A DNA stretch of 64,000 bases from Comamonadaceae bacterium (GTDB taxonomy: Bacteria > Pseudomonadota > Gammaproteobacteria > Burkholderiales > Burkholderiaceae_C), in assembly GCA_947375135.1 (NCBI GenBank), contig CANCER010000002.1, forward strand, positions 149,029 to 213,028, written 5' to 3'. A model generated the notes under the pieces. That model made no database searches. It was not told the origin of the DNA and saw nothing but the letters and a program-made list of their open reading frames with translations. The position numbers and the translations under genes are program-made. Positions 43,419-53,826 of this stretch are shown here, piece after piece (positions within the stretch are counted from its first letter, which is position 1; each line of letters opens with the position of its first letter).

Positions 43419-45518
43419 ATGCATGTCTCTTCCCTACCCCCACCCGCCCACGGCCACTTTGAAGTCACCGGCGCCTGCCCACACGACTGCCCCGACACCT
43501 GCTCCCTGGTCACCAGCGTGCAGGACGGCGTGGCCATCAAGGTGCATGGCAATGCCGCGCACCCGCATACCGGTGGTGTGCTGTGCACCAAGGTCTCGCG
43601 CTACACCGAGCGCAGCTACCACCCGGAGCGTCTGCTCAAGCCCCTCAAGCGCAGCGGCCCCAAGGGCAGCGGCCAGTTTGTGGAAGTGGGCTGGGACGAG
43701 GCGCTGAGCGACATTGCCACGCGCTTGGCAGCAATCGCGGCGCGCAACCCCGAGGCGATCCTGCCCTACAGCTACGCCGGCACCATGGGCCTGGTGCAGG
43801 GCGACGGCATGGCAGCGCGCTTTTTTCACCGCTTGGGCGCCTCGCTCTTGGACCGCACCATCTGTGCCTCGGCCGGTGCCACCGCGCTGGACTACACGTT
43901 GGGCGGCAAGATCGGCACCCACGTGGAGTTTTTTGCCGAGTCCGACCTGATCCTGATCTGGGGCAGCAACTCGATTGCCAGCAACCTGCACTTCTGGCGC
44001 CATGTGCAGAGTGCCAAACGCGCCGGTGCAAAAATCATCTGCATCGACCCGCGCAAGACCGAGACCGCCGAAAAATGCCACCAGCACATCGCCCTGCGCC
44101 CCGGCACCGATGCCGCACTGGCCCTGGCACTCATGCACGAGCTGATCCGCAACGACTGGCTGGACCACGACTACATCGCAGCCCACACGCTGGGCTGGGA
44201 GGCGCTGCGTGCGCGTGCCCTGGAATGGACGCCGGCGCGCGCAGCAGCAATCTGCGGCATCCGCGTGCAGGAGATTGAAGACCTGGCACGCGACTATGGC
44301 CAGGCCTGCAAGGCCGGCAAAAACGTGGCCATCCGCCTGAACTACGGCATGCAGCGTGTGCGCGGCGGCGGCAACGCGGTGCGCGCGGTGGCCTGCCTGC
44401 CGGCACTCACCGGCGCCTGGCGCAAACGCGCCGGCGGTATGCTGCTGTCCAACTCCGGCGTGCATGCGGCCAACAAGGCGCTGCTGCAGCGCCCCGATCT
44501 GCTGGGCGCGCGCCAGCCGCGCACCATCAACATGGCCACCATTGGCGAGGCCCTGCTGCAAGCCGCCAGCCCGGCCTTCGGACCGCAGATTGAGGCCCTG
44601 GTGGTCTACAACAGCAACCCCGTGGCCGTGGCGCCCGACTCGGGCCGCGTGGTGCAGGGCTTTGCCCGCGAAGACCTGTTCACCGTGGTGCTGGAACACT
44701 TCCAGACCGACACCGCCGACTACGCCGACTACCTCCTGCCCGCCACCACCCAGCTGGAACACTGGGACATCCACACCACCTACGGCCACACCGACGTGCT
44801 TTTGAACCGCCCGGCCATTGCGCCCGTGGGCGCAGCGCGCAGTAACACCGACGTCTTCCGGGCCCTGGCCGCGCGCCTGGGTTTTACCGACCCCTGCTTT
44901 GCAGAAGACGATCTGACCATGGCGCGCCAGGCCTTTGGCGACGCCATTGCGTTTGACGAACTGCTGGACAAAGGCTTTGCCACTGCGGCGTTGCCGGATG
45001 CACCGTTTGCCAACGGCGTTTTCCCCACCCCGTCCGGCAAATGCGAATTTTTCAGCCAGCGCCTGGCCGACGCGGGCCAGGACGGCCTGCCCGACCATGT
45101 GCCGAATTACGAAGTGCCACAGCCCGGCGACGCCTACCCGCTGGCCATGATCTCGCCGCCGGCGCGTAACTTTCTCAACAGCAGCTTTGTCAACGTCAAA
45201 AGCCTGCGCGACATCGAAGGCGAGCCCCTGCTGGAAATGCATGCCGACGATGCCGCAGCGCGCAGCATTGCCGAAGGCGACACCGTGCGTGTCTTCAATG
45301 ACCGCGGCTCCTACCGCTGCGCCGTGCGCATCAACAACCGGGCGCGCCCCGGTGTGGTCAACGGCCTGGGAGTGTGGTGGCGCAAGCTGGGGCTGGACGG
45401 GCACAACGTGAACGAACTCACCAGCCAACACCTCACCGACATGGGACGCGCCCCCACGTTTTACGACTGCGCCGTGCAAGTAGAGCGCGCAGCAGAGACC
45501 GCCTCAGCCACCGCATAA
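43419..45518 (+). CDS. molybdopterin-dependent oxidoreductase (cytoplasmic)
   Basis: 699 residues from the ATG at 43419; an ATG at 43392 adds nine residues, while the track's 989-residue ORF runs antisense through the M20 gene. The 4Fe-4S site near the N-terminus has Cys20, 24, 28 and 56. Molybdopterin-binding segments follow (LILIWGSNSIASN, IICIDPRKTETAEKC) and a C-terminal MopB-type domain (ARNFLNSSFVNVK). No Tat signal. No adjacent Fe-S or membrane subunit is present, so it works alone or with partners encoded elsewhere. Substrate unknown; DMSO-reductase superfamily. Confidence 0.85.
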   Translation: MHVSSLPPPAHGHFEVTGACPHDCPDTCSLVTSVQDGVAIKVHGNAAHPHTGGVLCTKVSRYTERSYHPERLLKPLKRSGPKGSGQFVEVGWDEALSDIATRLAAIAARNPEAILPYSYAGTMGLVQGDGMAARFFHRLGASLLDRTICASAGATALDYTLGGKIGTHVEFFAESDLILIWGSNSIASNLHFWRHVQSAKRAGAKIICIDPRKTETAEKCHQHIALRPGTDAALALALMHELIRNDWLDHDYIAAHTLGWEALRARALEWTPARAAAICGIRVQEIEDLARDYGQACKAGKNVAIRLNYGMQRVRGGGNAVRAVACLPALTGAWRKRAGGMLLSNSGVHAANKALLQRPDLLGARQPRTINMATIGEALLQAASPAFGPQIEALVVYNSNPVAVAPDSGRVVQGFAREDLFTVVLEHFQTDTADYADYLLPATTQLEHWDIHTTYGHTDVLLNRPAIAPVGAARSNTDVFRALAARLGFTDPCFAEDDLTMARQAFGDAIAFDELLDKGFATAALPDAPFANGVFPTPSGKCEFFSQRLADAGQDGLPDHVPNYEVPQPGDAYPLAMISPPARNFLNSSFVNVKSLRDIEGEPLLEMHADDAAARSIAEGDTVRVFNDRGSYRCAVRINNRARPGVVNGLGVWWRKLGLDGHNVNELTSQHLTDMGRAPTFYDCAVQVERAAETASATA

Positions 45519-45582
45519 AAGGCTGCAAAAATGAATGCTGCTAGCATCAAACGTTTTAAAACACGCTTTCCTGGAGCAGACC

Positions 45583-46032
45583 ATGCCATTCAGATTCATC
45601 ACCCTGTTTTTTATGCTGCTAGCCTGCCTGGGCGCCCGGGCTGAAGAGGCGGCTGTGGGCTACGTTAAAACCGTCTCCGGCGAAGCCAGCGTCACCACGG
45701 GCCAGCAGCGCATCGCAGCCCAGCTGGGCACCCCCCTGTACCTGGGCAGCCAACTCAAGACCGGACACAAAGGCAGCCTGGGCGTCACCTTCAAGGACGA
45801 CACCGTCATGTCCTTCGGCCAGGACACCGAATTAACCGTGGACCAATACCTCTACGCCCCCAGCCAGGGCAAACTCAAGCTGGCCGCGACCCTGACCCGT
45901 GGCACCTTGAACTATGTGTCCGGCGTGATCGCCAAGCTGCAGCCTGATGCGGTATCGGTCACCACCCCCAGCGGAACCATTGGTGTACGCGGTACCCAGT
46001 TTGTGGCCAAGGTGGAGGACAGCACACCATGA
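45583..46032 (+). CDS. FecR-domain periplasmic protein
   Basis: 149 residues from the ATG at 45583 (Shine-Dalgarno CTGGAG upstream). A signal peptide (LFFMLLACLGARA) and one FecR domain follow: VGYVKTVSGEASVTTG ... LGSQLKTGHKGSLGVTFKDDT ... SVTTPSGTIGVRGTQF. No anti-sigma membrane helix is present, so this is the free-standing form seen next to CHASE2 cyclases and OmpA proteins, thought to be a periplasmic ligand or protein-binding module. Overlaps the OmpA gene by 4 nt. Confidence 0.85.
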   Translation: MPFRFITLFFMLLACLGARAEEAAVGYVKTVSGEASVTTGQQRIAAQLGTPLYLGSQLKTGHKGSLGVTFKDDTVMSFGQDTELTVDQYLYAPSQGKLKLAATLTRGTLNYVSGVIAKLQPDAVSVTTPSGTIGVRGTQFVAKVEDSTP

Positions 46033-46652
46033 GCCGCACACCGCTGTGCGCACTGACGGCCACGCTGGGCGCCGCACTGCTGCTGGGTTGCTCCACGCCG
46101 CCGCCACCGGCACCGCCCGCCAAAGCACAGTCCTATGTGGTCTTGCTGGCCAGCCCCGATGGCAGCGTCGGCAAGGTCGTGGTGCAGGGCAGCAAGGGTG
46201 AGCAGGTGATTGACCAGGCGCACAGCGCTGCGCTGCTGGACGGCTCGGCAGCGCCCGCGCCGGTCGATGAAGTCCGCCTGCAACTTGATTTTGGCGAAGC
46301 CATGGCAGCAAGGCCTGTGTTGCCGCAGCACTTCATTCTGTATTTTGAAAGCGGCGGCGCCCAATTGACGACCGCCTCGCTGGCACTGCTGCCCGAGATT
46401 CTGGAAAGTGCCAAGCAGCGTGCCACGGTGGACATGTCCATCATCGGCCACTCCGACACGGTAGGCAAAGCCGATACCAACGCCGCCCTGTCGCTCAAGC
46501 GCGCCCAGGCGGTGGCCGACCTGATCCGGAGCAAAGGCCTGCAGGTGGAGGCGCTGTCGGTGGAGTCGCACGGCGAACGCAACCTGCTGGTACCCACCCC
46601 CGACGAAACGCCGGAACCCCGCAACCGCCGCGTGGAAGTGACCCTCCGCTAA
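46029..46652 (+). CDS. OmpA-family lipoprotein
   Basis: 207 residues. The lipobox LLLGC puts the lipidated Cys at 21, followed by a Pro-rich stretch. The C-terminal OmpA domain has FILYFESGGAQLT, IIGHSDTVGKADTN and LSLKRAQAVADLI, which bind peptidoglycan. It is translationally coupled to the FecR gene (ATGA) and converges on the cyclase gene. Probably an outer-membrane to peptidoglycan tether in the same signalling group. Confidence 0.87.
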   Translation: MSRTPLCALTATLGAALLLGCSTPPPPAPPAKAQSYVVLLASPDGSVGKVVVQGSKGEQVIDQAHSAALLDGSAAPAPVDEVRLQLDFGEAMAARPVLPQHFILYFESGGAQLTTASLALLPEILESAKQRATVDMSIIGHSDTVGKADTNAALSLKRAQAVADLIRSKGLQVEALSVESHGERNLLVPTPDETPEPRNRRVEVTLR

Positions 46653-46683
46653 AGCACCTGGCCCCGGCTGTGCCAGCAGCCAG

Positions 46684-48834
46684 CTACTTCTCGTCCATCA
46701 CCATGTGCGCGCCCCGTTCACCGGCGCCAAGGCGGCGCTGGTGCAACTGAACCAGCGGATCGTGCGGCCAGGCCAGCGCCAGCCGCGCAAACAACTCCGG
46801 CGCCTGCGGGTCCTCGCGTTGCATGGCGTCAAAAGCCAGCGCATAGTCCGGCAGCGGTGCGCGCCCTGTGCCCTCGCCGTTCACCGGTTCAAACACCTCC
46901 AGCGCCTGGCTTTTGCCCTTGAGCAGCAACTGGCCCACCCGGCGCACGGCAGCCTGCGGGTTGCCCTCCAGCATCGCCGCAGAGATGCACAGGCGCGTGC
47001 CCAGCTGCCGGTTGACACTCTCCAGCCGGGCAGCGGTGTTCACCGGGTCGCCCAGGGCGCGGTAGTCAAACAAGGTACTGCCGCCGAAGTTGCCCACAAT
47101 CACCTCGCCGCAATGCACGCCGATACGGGTCTGACCGAACGCATGGCCCTGCTGTTGCAAGCGTGCCGCGTAGGCGCAGGCAAATGCATCCATCTCCAGC
47201 GCACAGGCCAGGGCCCGCGCACGGTGATCGGCCTGCTGCACCGGCGCGGAAAACATGATGGCCACCGCGTCGCCCACGATGCGGTCCAGCGTGCCCTCGT
47301 GGCGAAAGGCAATGGCCACCATCGCGTCCAGATAGGCGTTGAGCAGGCTGACCGCCTGCGCCGGGTCCATGCCCTCCATCAACGCGGTAAAGCCGGTCAG
47401 ATCGGTGAACACAAAGCTGCAGATCTGGCGCCGCCCGCCCAGCGCCATGGCGTCCGGATGCGCCACCAGGTAGGCCACCCGGTTGGGTGACACATAGCGC
47501 GCAAAGGCCTGGCGAATCCAGCGCTGCGCGCGCTCGGTGTGCCGGTGCTGCCACAGGCTGCAGACCAGATAGGTCAGCAGCAAACCCAGTGCCGGGGTGG
47601 CCGCATCCAGCAGCAAACCCCGTGACACAAAGGCCCACCAGGCGCCTGCCCCCATGACGGCCAGGAACACCAGGCTGCCACCCGCAGCCCGCAGCGCCCG
47701 CGTGCGCAGCGCCAGCACGGCGGCCAGCCAGCCGCTCACGACCAGCACCAGCGCCTCCAGCCCGCGCGCCCAGCCCGGGCGCTGCAGAAACTGCCCACCC
47801 AGCACCTGCTCCAGCGCCTGGGCATGGGCATCCACCCCCGGCATCAGGCCCAACGGGCTGAAGCGCAAATCCATCAGCCCCTGGGCCGAACTGCCCACCA
47901 GCACGATGTGGCCGGCCAGTTGCTCCGCAGGCGCTTGCCCGGCCAGCACCTGCCAGGCCGGAATATGGCGTTCGGCCACCGGCCGGCTGTAGTGCACCCA
48001 CAGCTCGCCCTGGGGCGTGACGGGCAGGGTCAGGTTGCCGATGCGGATTTCCGCCAGGCCGCTGTCGTAGCCGGCGCTTTTGAGCACCACATTGCGCACG
48101 CCCTGGGCCACGCGCAAGGCCTCGGTCACCAGGGTGGCCACCGGGGCCTCACCCATGCGCAATACGAGGGGGATGCGGCGCACCAAGCCATCGCCATCCG
48201 GCACAAAGGTCATGGCGCCATTGCCCGCAGCGGCGCTTTCCAACGCAGGCAGTGAGGTCACCGCCCCGTCAAAGGGCAGCAGCCAGCCGGGCTGCGGCGC
48301 ACCGGCAACCACAAAGCGCGCCTTCTGCGCCGGCAAGGGTGGGGCTGCGGGCACCGCAGCCGCAGCATCACCCGGGCGCACAGCCGCAAAGCCCAACACC
48401 GCATCGGTTTGTTCCAGGCTGCGCGCAAACACCGCATCATGGTCGGGCAGCGCCAGCAAGGCGTCACGCTCCCGGCCCGACAAATTCCACTGTGCAGCCG
48501 CCGCCCGGGGGGAGGTGCGGTCGGGCTCGGCAAACACCATATCAAAGGCCACCACTGCGGCGCCGGCGGCGCCCAGCGTGTCCAGCAATTCGGCCAGCCG
48601 GGTGCGCGGCCAGGGCCATTGGCCCAGGCGGGCCAGGCTCTGCTCGTCAATATCCACCACACGCACTGGCACCCCGGTGTAAGCGCGCGGATGCCAACGC
48701 TGGAATTGATCGAACTGGTAATTGCGCAAGCCTTGCTGCGCACTGCCGTCCCACACCAGGAGAAGCAGTGCCAGGGCGATAGGCAGCAGTGGCAACAAGC
48801 GCCGGACCCAGCGCGAACCGGACCGTATTTCCAT
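46684..48834 (-). CDS. CHASE2-domain adenylate/guanylate cyclase
   Basis: 716 residues from the ATG at 48834; the track's 1697-residue ORF continues antisense through the histidine kinase gene. After an N-terminal helix ([15 protein letters not shown]) comes the periplasmic CHASE2 sensor ([17 protein letters not shown]), three membrane helices (~340-420), and a class III cyclase with both metal aspartates ([17 protein letters not shown]) and [13 protein letters not shown]. It should make cAMP or cGMP in response to a periplasmic signal. FecR and OmpA genes face it, a common grouping. Confidence 0.9.
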   Translation of the reverse strand: MEIRSGSRWVRRLLPLLPIALALLLLVWDGSAQQGLRNYQFDQFQRWHPRAYTGVPVRVVDIDEQSLARLGQWPWPRTRLAELLDTLGAAGAAVVAFDMVFAEPDRTSPRAAAAQWNLSGRERDALLALPDHDAVFARSLEQTDAVLGFAAVRPGDAAAAVPAAPPLPAQKARFVVAGAPQPGWLLPFDGAVTSLPALESAAAGNGAMTFVPDGDGLVRRIPLVLRMGEAPVATLVTEALRVAQGVRNVVLKSAGYDSGLAEIRIGNLTLPVTPQGELWVHYSRPVAERHIPAWQVLAGQAPAEQLAGHIVLVGSSAQGLMDLRFSPLGLMPGVDAHAQALEQVLGGQFLQRPGWARGLEALVLVVSGWLAAVLALRTRALRAAGGSLVFLAVMGAGAWWAFVSRGLLLDAATPALGLLLTYLVCSLWQHRHTERAQRWIRQAFARYVSPNRVAYLVAHPDAMALGGRRQICSFVFTDLTGFTALMEGMDPAQAVSLLNAYLDAMVAIAFRHEGTLDRIVGDAVAIMFSAPVQQADHRARALACALEMDAFACAYAARLQQQGHAFGQTRIGVHCGEVIVGNFGGSTLFDYRALGDPVNTAARLESVNRQLGTRLCISAAMLEGNPQAAVRRVGQLLLKGKSQALEVFEPVNGEGTGRAPLPDYALAFDAMQREDPQAPELFARLALAWPHDPLVQLHQRRLGAGERGAHMVMDEK

Positions 48835-48930
48835 GGGCACACTTTCAACGGCGGGATGCCAAAAAACGACTGCATACGATACCATTCCGCCACGGCACGC
48901 AGCATAAAACCAAGTAAACGGGGGGTGGCC
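48835..48930. promoter_or_regulatory. divergent promoter region, cyclase and hybrid kinase
   Basis: 96 nt between two divergent signalling genes. A CATAAAA -10-like element lies at about 48903 for the kinase, followed by a GGGGG ribosome site. No clear operator is seen. Confidence 0.35.
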
Positions 48931-51900
48931 ATGGCAATCGCAACGTTCAACCGATTCATTCAGCAACTGCGTGCGGTGCTGCGCAGGGTCTCGCCCGCGC
49001 AGCCCCCCGCGCGCGCAGCACTGCCGCCGGACGATGCCGCCTCCCCTCCACCCCACTTGCTGCAGCTGCGCTTTCCGCGCCTCTTGCCCATCGTGCTGAT
49101 GTGGATCGGTATTACCTTGAGCGGCTACCTGGGCGACATCCTGCAGCAACGCGCCCAGCGGGCCTGGAAGGAGGCAGCGCAGCGTGACACCAGCCAGCAC
49201 GCGGCCAACCTGCTGACCTGCATTGAAGAGAACCTGGTCACGCTCTCCGGCCTGGTGATGCTGGTGGACAACACACCCGCGCTGCAACGTGCAACCTTTG
49301 ACCACGCCACCGATGGCATGGAGCTGCACACCAAGGTCGAACTCATTGCCAGCAAGGCCGTCATGGACGAGCGCGCCAGCGTGTGGACCACGCGCTTTGC
49401 CTCGCCGGCGCAGGGCCCGGGCTACCCGGTTGCGGGCCAGGCGGCCCCGCCCGTGCTGGAGCGCGTGTTGCAACACGCCAAAGAAGGCCGCAACAGCTGG
49501 TACCTGTCGGCGCCCTTTGCCGGCGTCGGTGGCAAGAAGCAGGTCTACGTGGTGCAGGTCACCGCCGGCCCGCACGCGCAGGCCGTGGCCGCCGTGCTGG
49601 ATCTGGAGCACGCCGTAGACGGCTTGTTCAAGGGCAACAAGTTGCCCGGGCTGGATCTGGACTTCCAACTGCAACCCGATCGTGAACCGGCGCTGCAGCC
49701 CGTGGTTGCGCCCGGCAGCGGGGTGCTGCCCGTATTTGAGAGCAGCAACATGCTGCACACCGCGCACGCCCGGCTGCAGCTGCGCTGGCTGGTGGCGCAG
49801 GACTACGCCGGTGGTGTCGACAAAACCCTGACCTATGTGATCTGGACCAGCGGCGCGCTGCTGAGCCTGCTGATCGCCTTCTATGTGGACAGCCTGCGCA
49901 GCAAAAACGCCCTGATCCAGAAGCGGGTGGACGAGGCCACGCGCGACTTGCAAAAAACCATGAAGGAATTGCGCAAGCAGGAAGCCCACCTGCGCCACAT
50001 CCTGGACAGCAGCCCCCTGGGCATTGCGTTGTCGGTGGAGGGCGTGGCGCGCATGGCCAACCCGGCCATGAAAACCATGTTCGACATCGTCGAAGGCAGC
50101 TTCATTCCGGCGCTCTACGTGGACCCGTCCATACGCCAGCGCATTCGCAGCCAGCTGCTTGCCGAAGGCAGTGTGCGGGGTATCGAGTTGCAGATGCGCA
50201 GTGCCTCCGGCCAGGTGCGGGACTACCTGGCCACCTTCATGGCCACCGACTACGAGGCGGAAGCCGCCATCCTGGGCTGGTTGCTGGACATCACCGACTT
50301 GAAGGCCGCAGAGCAAATCGCCCGGGTGGCCAAGGAAGCCGCAGAAGAGTCCACCCGCGCCAAGTCCGACTTTCTCGCCAACATGAGCCACGAAATACGC
50401 ACACCGATGAACGCCATCATCGGCCTGTCGCGGCTGGCGCTCCAGGCCGAGGTGCCGCCGCGCATTCAGGACTACCTGCACAAGATCAAGCTCAGCGGCG
50501 AACACCTGTTGGGCCTGATCAACGACATCCTGGATTTCTCCAAAATCGAGTCGGGCAAGATGGAGATCGAGGCCATTCCCTTTGCGCTGGAGTCGGTGGT
50601 CCATCACGTCATGAGCCTGGTCTCCAAGGGCGCGGAAGACCGCGGGCTGGCCTTGCTCTGCAGCGTGGAGCCCGGCATTCCCGCAACGCTGATCGGCGAC
50701 CCGCTGCGCATCGGCCAGATTCTCATCAACTACGCCCACAACGCCGTCAAGTTCACCCGGCAGGGCGAGGTGCGCCTGTCCATTGCCGCGCGCGAACGCA
50801 CGGCCTCGGAGATCGCATTGCTGTTCTCGGTGACAGACACGGGCATCGGCCTGACGGAAGAGCAAATAGGCCGCCTGTTCACCAGCTTTGTGCAGGCCGA
50901 CAGCTCCACCACCCGCAACTACGGCGGCACCGGCCTGGGGCTGGCCGTGTGCAAGCGCCTGGCCCAGGCCATGGGCGGCGCGGTGGGCGTGCACAGCGTG
51001 TACGGCGAAGGCTCCACCTTCTGGTTCAGTGCGCGGCTGGCGATAGGCCCGGACGAAAGCGCGCACACGGCCGTTGCCGCCCTCCCGGCCAGCCCCGGCC
51101 TGCATGAACCCTCCGCACGGGAAGCCGGGCTGGCCCGCATTGCCGGCGCGCGCGTGCTGCTGGTAGAAGACAACGAAATCAACCAGCAGGTGGCCAGCGA
51201 AATGCTGGAGGGCGCAGGCCTGCAGGTGGACGTAGCACCCAACGGCAGCATGGCCCTGCAAAGTGTGGAAGCCCGCAGCGCCGACGGCCAGCCCTATGAC
51301 ATCGTGCTGATGGACATGCAGATGCCGGTGATGGATGGGGTGACGGCAACCCGCATGCTGCGCGAAAACCACGGCACCGAAGTGCTGCCGATTGTGGCCA
51401 TGACCGCCAATGCAATGCAGGCCGACCGCGACCGCTGTCTGCAAGCCGGCATGAACGGCTTTGTCACCAAGCCCCTGGAGCCCGACGTGCTCTGGCAGGC
51501 CCTGCTGACCTGGGTGCGGCCGCGCCCGGGCCTGGGGCGCTTGCCCCGCATGAGCGCCGCCGCAGACCCGGCGCCCGCAGGGCACACGCAGCTGCTGCAG
51601 GCCCTGGGCGCCGTCCAGGGCCTGAACGCAGAACAGGGCCTGCTGCGTACCAACAACAACCCGGCCGTTTATGCCTCCTTGCTGCGCAAATTTGTCAGCT
51701 CCCAGCAGGACGCCGTGGAGCGCATCGGGCAGGCCTTGCAAGCGGCGGACAGGGCTACGGCAGAGCTCCATGCCCACACGTTAAAGGGGGTAGCCGGCAC
51801 CCTGGGCGCCCGTTGCTTGGAAGACGCGTCCGACGCCCTGGAGACCGCACTGCGCCAAGGCGCGCAGCCCCCGCTGCTACAAGGCGCCCTTGCCAACGTG

Positions 51901-52212
51901 GCGCAATGTCTGCAGGCGCTGGTGCGCGGCCTGTTGGCCACGCCAGGGCTGATCGCCATGCCAGCGGCCGCACCCCCGCAGGCCCTGACGCCGCAGGAGG
52001 AGGAGACGGCACGCGAAGTCAGCGGCCAGATCAGCCGCTGTTTGCAGCAGGACGATGCCACGGCCATCGAGCTGTGGGAAAGCCATGCCCTGCTGCTGCA
52101 TGCGTTCTATCCGCAGGCTGCCGCCATCGAGTCTGCCATCCACCGCTTCGCGTTTGACACCGCACTGGCCTTGCTGCAGGACGGGCCCTTGGCAAGGCCA
52201 GAGCCTTTTTGA
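48931..52212 (+). CDS. hybrid sensor histidine kinase with CHASE-type sensor, PAS, REC and Hpt
   Basis: 1093 residues from the ATG at 48931. In order: membrane helix (~50-66), periplasmic CHASE-type sensor, second helix (~298-320), coiled coil, PAS ([16 protein letters not shown]), HisKA with phospho-His in [10 protein letters not shown] (~487), HATPase ([27 protein letters not shown]), receiver with Asp in [12 protein letters not shown] (~793), and Hpt with [12 protein letters not shown] (~949). The complete internal phosphorelay needs an output regulator encoded elsewhere. Divergent from the cyclase gene, so the two may share control. Confidence 0.9.
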   Translation: MAIATFNRFIQQLRAVLRRVSPAQPPARAALPPDDAASPPPHLLQLRFPRLLPIVLMWIGITLSGYLGDILQQRAQRAWKEAAQRDTSQHAANLLTCIEENLVTLSGLVMLVDNTPALQRATFDHATDGMELHTKVELIASKAVMDERASVWTTRFASPAQGPGYPVAGQAAPPVLERVLQHAKEGRNSWYLSAPFAGVGGKKQVYVVQVTAGPHAQAVAAVLDLEHAVDGLFKGNKLPGLDLDFQLQPDREPALQPVVAPGSGVLPVFESSNMLHTAHARLQLRWLVAQDYAGGVDKTLTYVIWTSGALLSLLIAFYVDSLRSKNALIQKRVDEATRDLQKTMKELRKQEAHLRHILDSSPLGIALSVEGVARMANPAMKTMFDIVEGSFIPALYVDPSIRQRIRSQLLAEGSVRGIELQMRSASGQVRDYLATFMATDYEAEAAILGWLLDITDLKAAEQIARVAKEAAEESTRAKSDFLANMSHEIRTPMNAIIGLSRLALQAEVPPRIQDYLHKIKLSGEHLLGLINDILDFSKIESGKMEIEAIPFALESVVHHVMSLVSKGAEDRGLALLCSVEPGIPATLIGDPLRIGQILINYAHNAVKFTRQGEVRLSIAARERTASEIALLFSVTDTGIGLTEEQIGRLFTSFVQADSSTTRNYGGTGLGLAVCKRLAQAMGGAVGVHSVYGEGSTFWFSARLAIGPDESAHTAVAALPASPGLHEPSAREAGLARIAGARVLLVEDNEINQQVASEMLEGAGLQVDVAPNGSMALQSVEARSADGQPYDIVLMDMQMPVMDGVTATRMLRENHGTEVLPIVAMTANAMQADRDRCLQAGMNGFVTKPLEPDVLWQALLTWVRPRPGLGRLPRMSAAADPAPAGHTQLLQALGAVQGLNAEQGLLRTNNNPAVYASLLRKFVSSQQDAVERIGQALQAADRATAELHAHTLKGVAGTLGARCLEDASDALETALRQGAQPPLLQGALANVAQCLQALVRGLLATPGLIAMPAAAPPQALTPQEEETAREVSGQISRCLQQDDATAIELWESHALLLHAFYPQAAAIESAIHRFAFDTALALLQDGPLARPEPF

Positions 52213-52587
52213 CAAAAACGGCGTTCGACGGGCTGGTGCCCTGTCACGGTATCGTTCGCGCCGAGACCGTCAGCGTGGCCGGCGTCGCGCCCCGTGATCC
52301 ACCCTGATGACCAGGGTACGGCTGATGGTCGGGGCATGGGGACTGTTGGCAAAGGTCAGGTTCTCAATCACGCGCTTGCATGACTTCGAAATCCCTGCTG
52401 AGGGTCACGGGCAGAAGTTCTCGTGTGCCTGCGCGGCCATCCACCGCAGGTGTGTTCTGCATCGCTTCGGATTTTCATCAAAACAAAATCGGGTGGGAAC
52501 GGGTTGACTGCAGGCAATACCGCTGTGCTGTGGCTGACAAATGCCAACGCAGACCAACCCTTACCAACCGATTGCGGCAAGGCAATA
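52213..52587. other. 375-nt region without an intact gene
   Basis: Between the hybrid kinase and the MBL-fold gene. It holds a possible decayed adhesin fragment on the minus strand (next entry), and the promoter of the downstream gene should lie in its right half; the AT-richer part TTTTCATCAAAACAAAATCG near 52480 is a candidate area. Confidence 0.4.
52280..52380 (-). pseudogene. possible remnant of a cadherin/RTX-type repeat protein
   Basis: On the minus strand one frame reads KRVIENLTFANSPHAPT then SRTLVIRVD before a stop. This resembles the end of a tandem beta-sandwich repeat found in giant bacterial adhesins (pattern INLTYANTSDAPT..RTV.V.V.DG). Stops and frame changes on both sides mean it is not functional. 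Evidence is short, so the identification is tentative. Confidence 0.35.
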
Positions 52588-53232
52588 ATGGAACCCATGC
52601 TGCACTACCTGACCATTCCCGTTACCCCCTTCCAACAAAACTGCTCTCTGGTCTGGTGCGACCAGACCCTGCAAGCCGCCGTGATCGACCCGGGCGGCGA
52701 CTTGCCGCGCATCCTGGAGGCGGTGCAACGGCTGAACCTTTCGCTGGAACAGATCTGGCTGACCCACGCCCACATCGACCATGCCGGTGGCACGGCGGAG
52801 TTGTCGCGCGCGCTGGGCCTGCCCATCGTCGGCCCGCATCCGGGCGACCAGTTCTGGATCGACGGTCTGGCCGAGCAAGGTCAGCGTTTTGGCTTTCCCC
52901 ATGTGGAAGTGTTCACGCCCACACGCTGGCTAAAAGACGGTGACCAGGTGACGATTGGCAAGAGCACGCTGGACGTGCGCCACTGCCCCGGCCACACGCC
53001 GGGCCATGTGGTGTTCCATTCGGCGGAAGCGAACCGTGCTTTTGTGGGCGATGTGCTGTTTGCCGGCTCCATAGGCCGCACCGACTTTCCGCAGGGCGAC
53101 CACGACACGCTGATTGCCAGCATCAAGGAGCGACTCTGGCCCATGGGAGACGCCACCGTGTTTATTCCCGGCCACGGCCCGGAGAGCACCTTCGGGCGCG
53201 AGCGCCGCAGCAACCCCTACGTGGCGGATTGA
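52588..53232 (+). CDS. MBL-fold metallohydrolase (glyoxalase II-like, YcbL type)
   Basis: 214 residues from the ATG at 52588; an ATG at 52597 is equally usual for the family. Zinc ligands are in THAHIDH, HCPGHTPGH, FVGDVLF and PGHGPES. The opening LTIPVTPFQQNCS is typical of the YcbL/GloB-like branch, which hydrolyses S-D-lactoylglutathione or similar thioesters. It lacks the C-terminal glutathione domain of true GloB. The gene stops 15 nt from the convergent cyclo-ligase gene. Confidence 0.87.
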   Translation: MEPMLHYLTIPVTPFQQNCSLVWCDQTLQAAVIDPGGDLPRILEAVQRLNLSLEQIWLTHAHIDHAGGTAELSRALGLPIVGPHPGDQFWIDGLAEQGQRFGFPHVEVFTPTRWLKDGDQVTIGKSTLDVRHCPGHTPGHVVFHSAEANRAFVGDVLFAGSIGRTDFPQGDHDTLIASIKERLWPMGDATVFIPGHGPESTFGRERRSNPYVAD

Positions 53233-53247
53233 CGGCGAAGGCCGGGG

Positions 53248-53826
53248 CTAAGCTGCGGTCTTGAAGATGCCGCGCTCGGTGACCACGTAGTCCATGGCCA
53301 GGTCGAAGTCCTGCGGGTGGATGGTGTCCAGCCGCGACAACTCGTAGGCCACACCGATGGTGAGCGGGCGCGGGGTGATGCCGGCCAGGGTGCGGTCGTA
53401 AAAGCCACCGCCGTAGCCCAGGCGAAAGCCCGCTGCATCAAAGCCCACCGGCGGCATGATCAGGGCCTGCGGTACCACCACCTCCGTGCCCTCGGGCACC
53501 GGAATGTCGTACACGCCCTTGCCCATGGCCACGCCCGGCCACCAGTTTCTGAACTGCAGCGGCTCGGCCTTGCGCACCACCTCCGGCAGCGCGGCCGTGG
53601 CGCCCAGGCTGCGGAAATGGTGCACCGCGTGGCGCGGATCAAACTCGCCCAGGTACGGCCAGTAGATGCCAATGCACAGCGCGGTCAACTGGGGAAAGCC
53701 GTCAATCAGATGGCGGGTGATGGCTGCGTTCCAGACCCCTCGATCGGCATCGGACACGGCCACGCGCCTGGCAATCAATTCCTTACGTTGGCTGGCTTTC
53801 CAGGCCTTGATGTCGTCCGGCTGCAT
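53248..53826 (-). CDS. 5-formyltetrahydrofolate cyclo-ligase
   Basis: 192 residues. N-terminal KASQRKELIARR and the C-terminal nucleotide loop GYGGGFYDRTLA are the family signatures. It converts 5-formyl-THF plus ATP to 5,10-methenyl-THF, returning the inhibitory folate to the active pool. The start abuts the ruvB stop, so it is the last gene of a ruvA-ruvB transcript. I looked for a 6S RNA, often next to this gene in proteobacteria, and saw none. Confidence 0.92.
   Translation of the reverse strand: MQPDDIKAWKASQRKELIARRVAVSDADRGVWNAAITRHLIDGFPQLTALCIGIYWPYLGEFDPRHAVHHFRSLGATAALPEVVRKAEPLQFRNWWPGVAMGKGVYDIPVPEGTEVVVPQALIMPPVGFDAAGFRLGYGGGFYDRTLAGITPRPLTIGVAYELSRLDTIHPQDFDLAMDYVVTERGIFKTAA

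Noticed and set aside
42549-45518. 989-residue start for the molybdopterin oxidoreductase
   Set aside because: The first 290 codons are antisense to the M20 amidohydrolase; the family start is near the 4Fe-4S motif, at 43419 or 43392.
46684-51777. 1697-residue minus-strand ORF
   Set aside because: Only the part from 48834 down encodes the CHASE2 cyclase. The rest is antisense to the well-supported hybrid kinase and shows only low-complexity Gly/Gln/His/Arg content.
53233-53247. 6S RNA gene next to the 5-formyltetrahydrofolate cyclo-ligase
   Set aside because: Only 15 nt separate the flanking genes here and ruvB abuts the other side, so there is no room.
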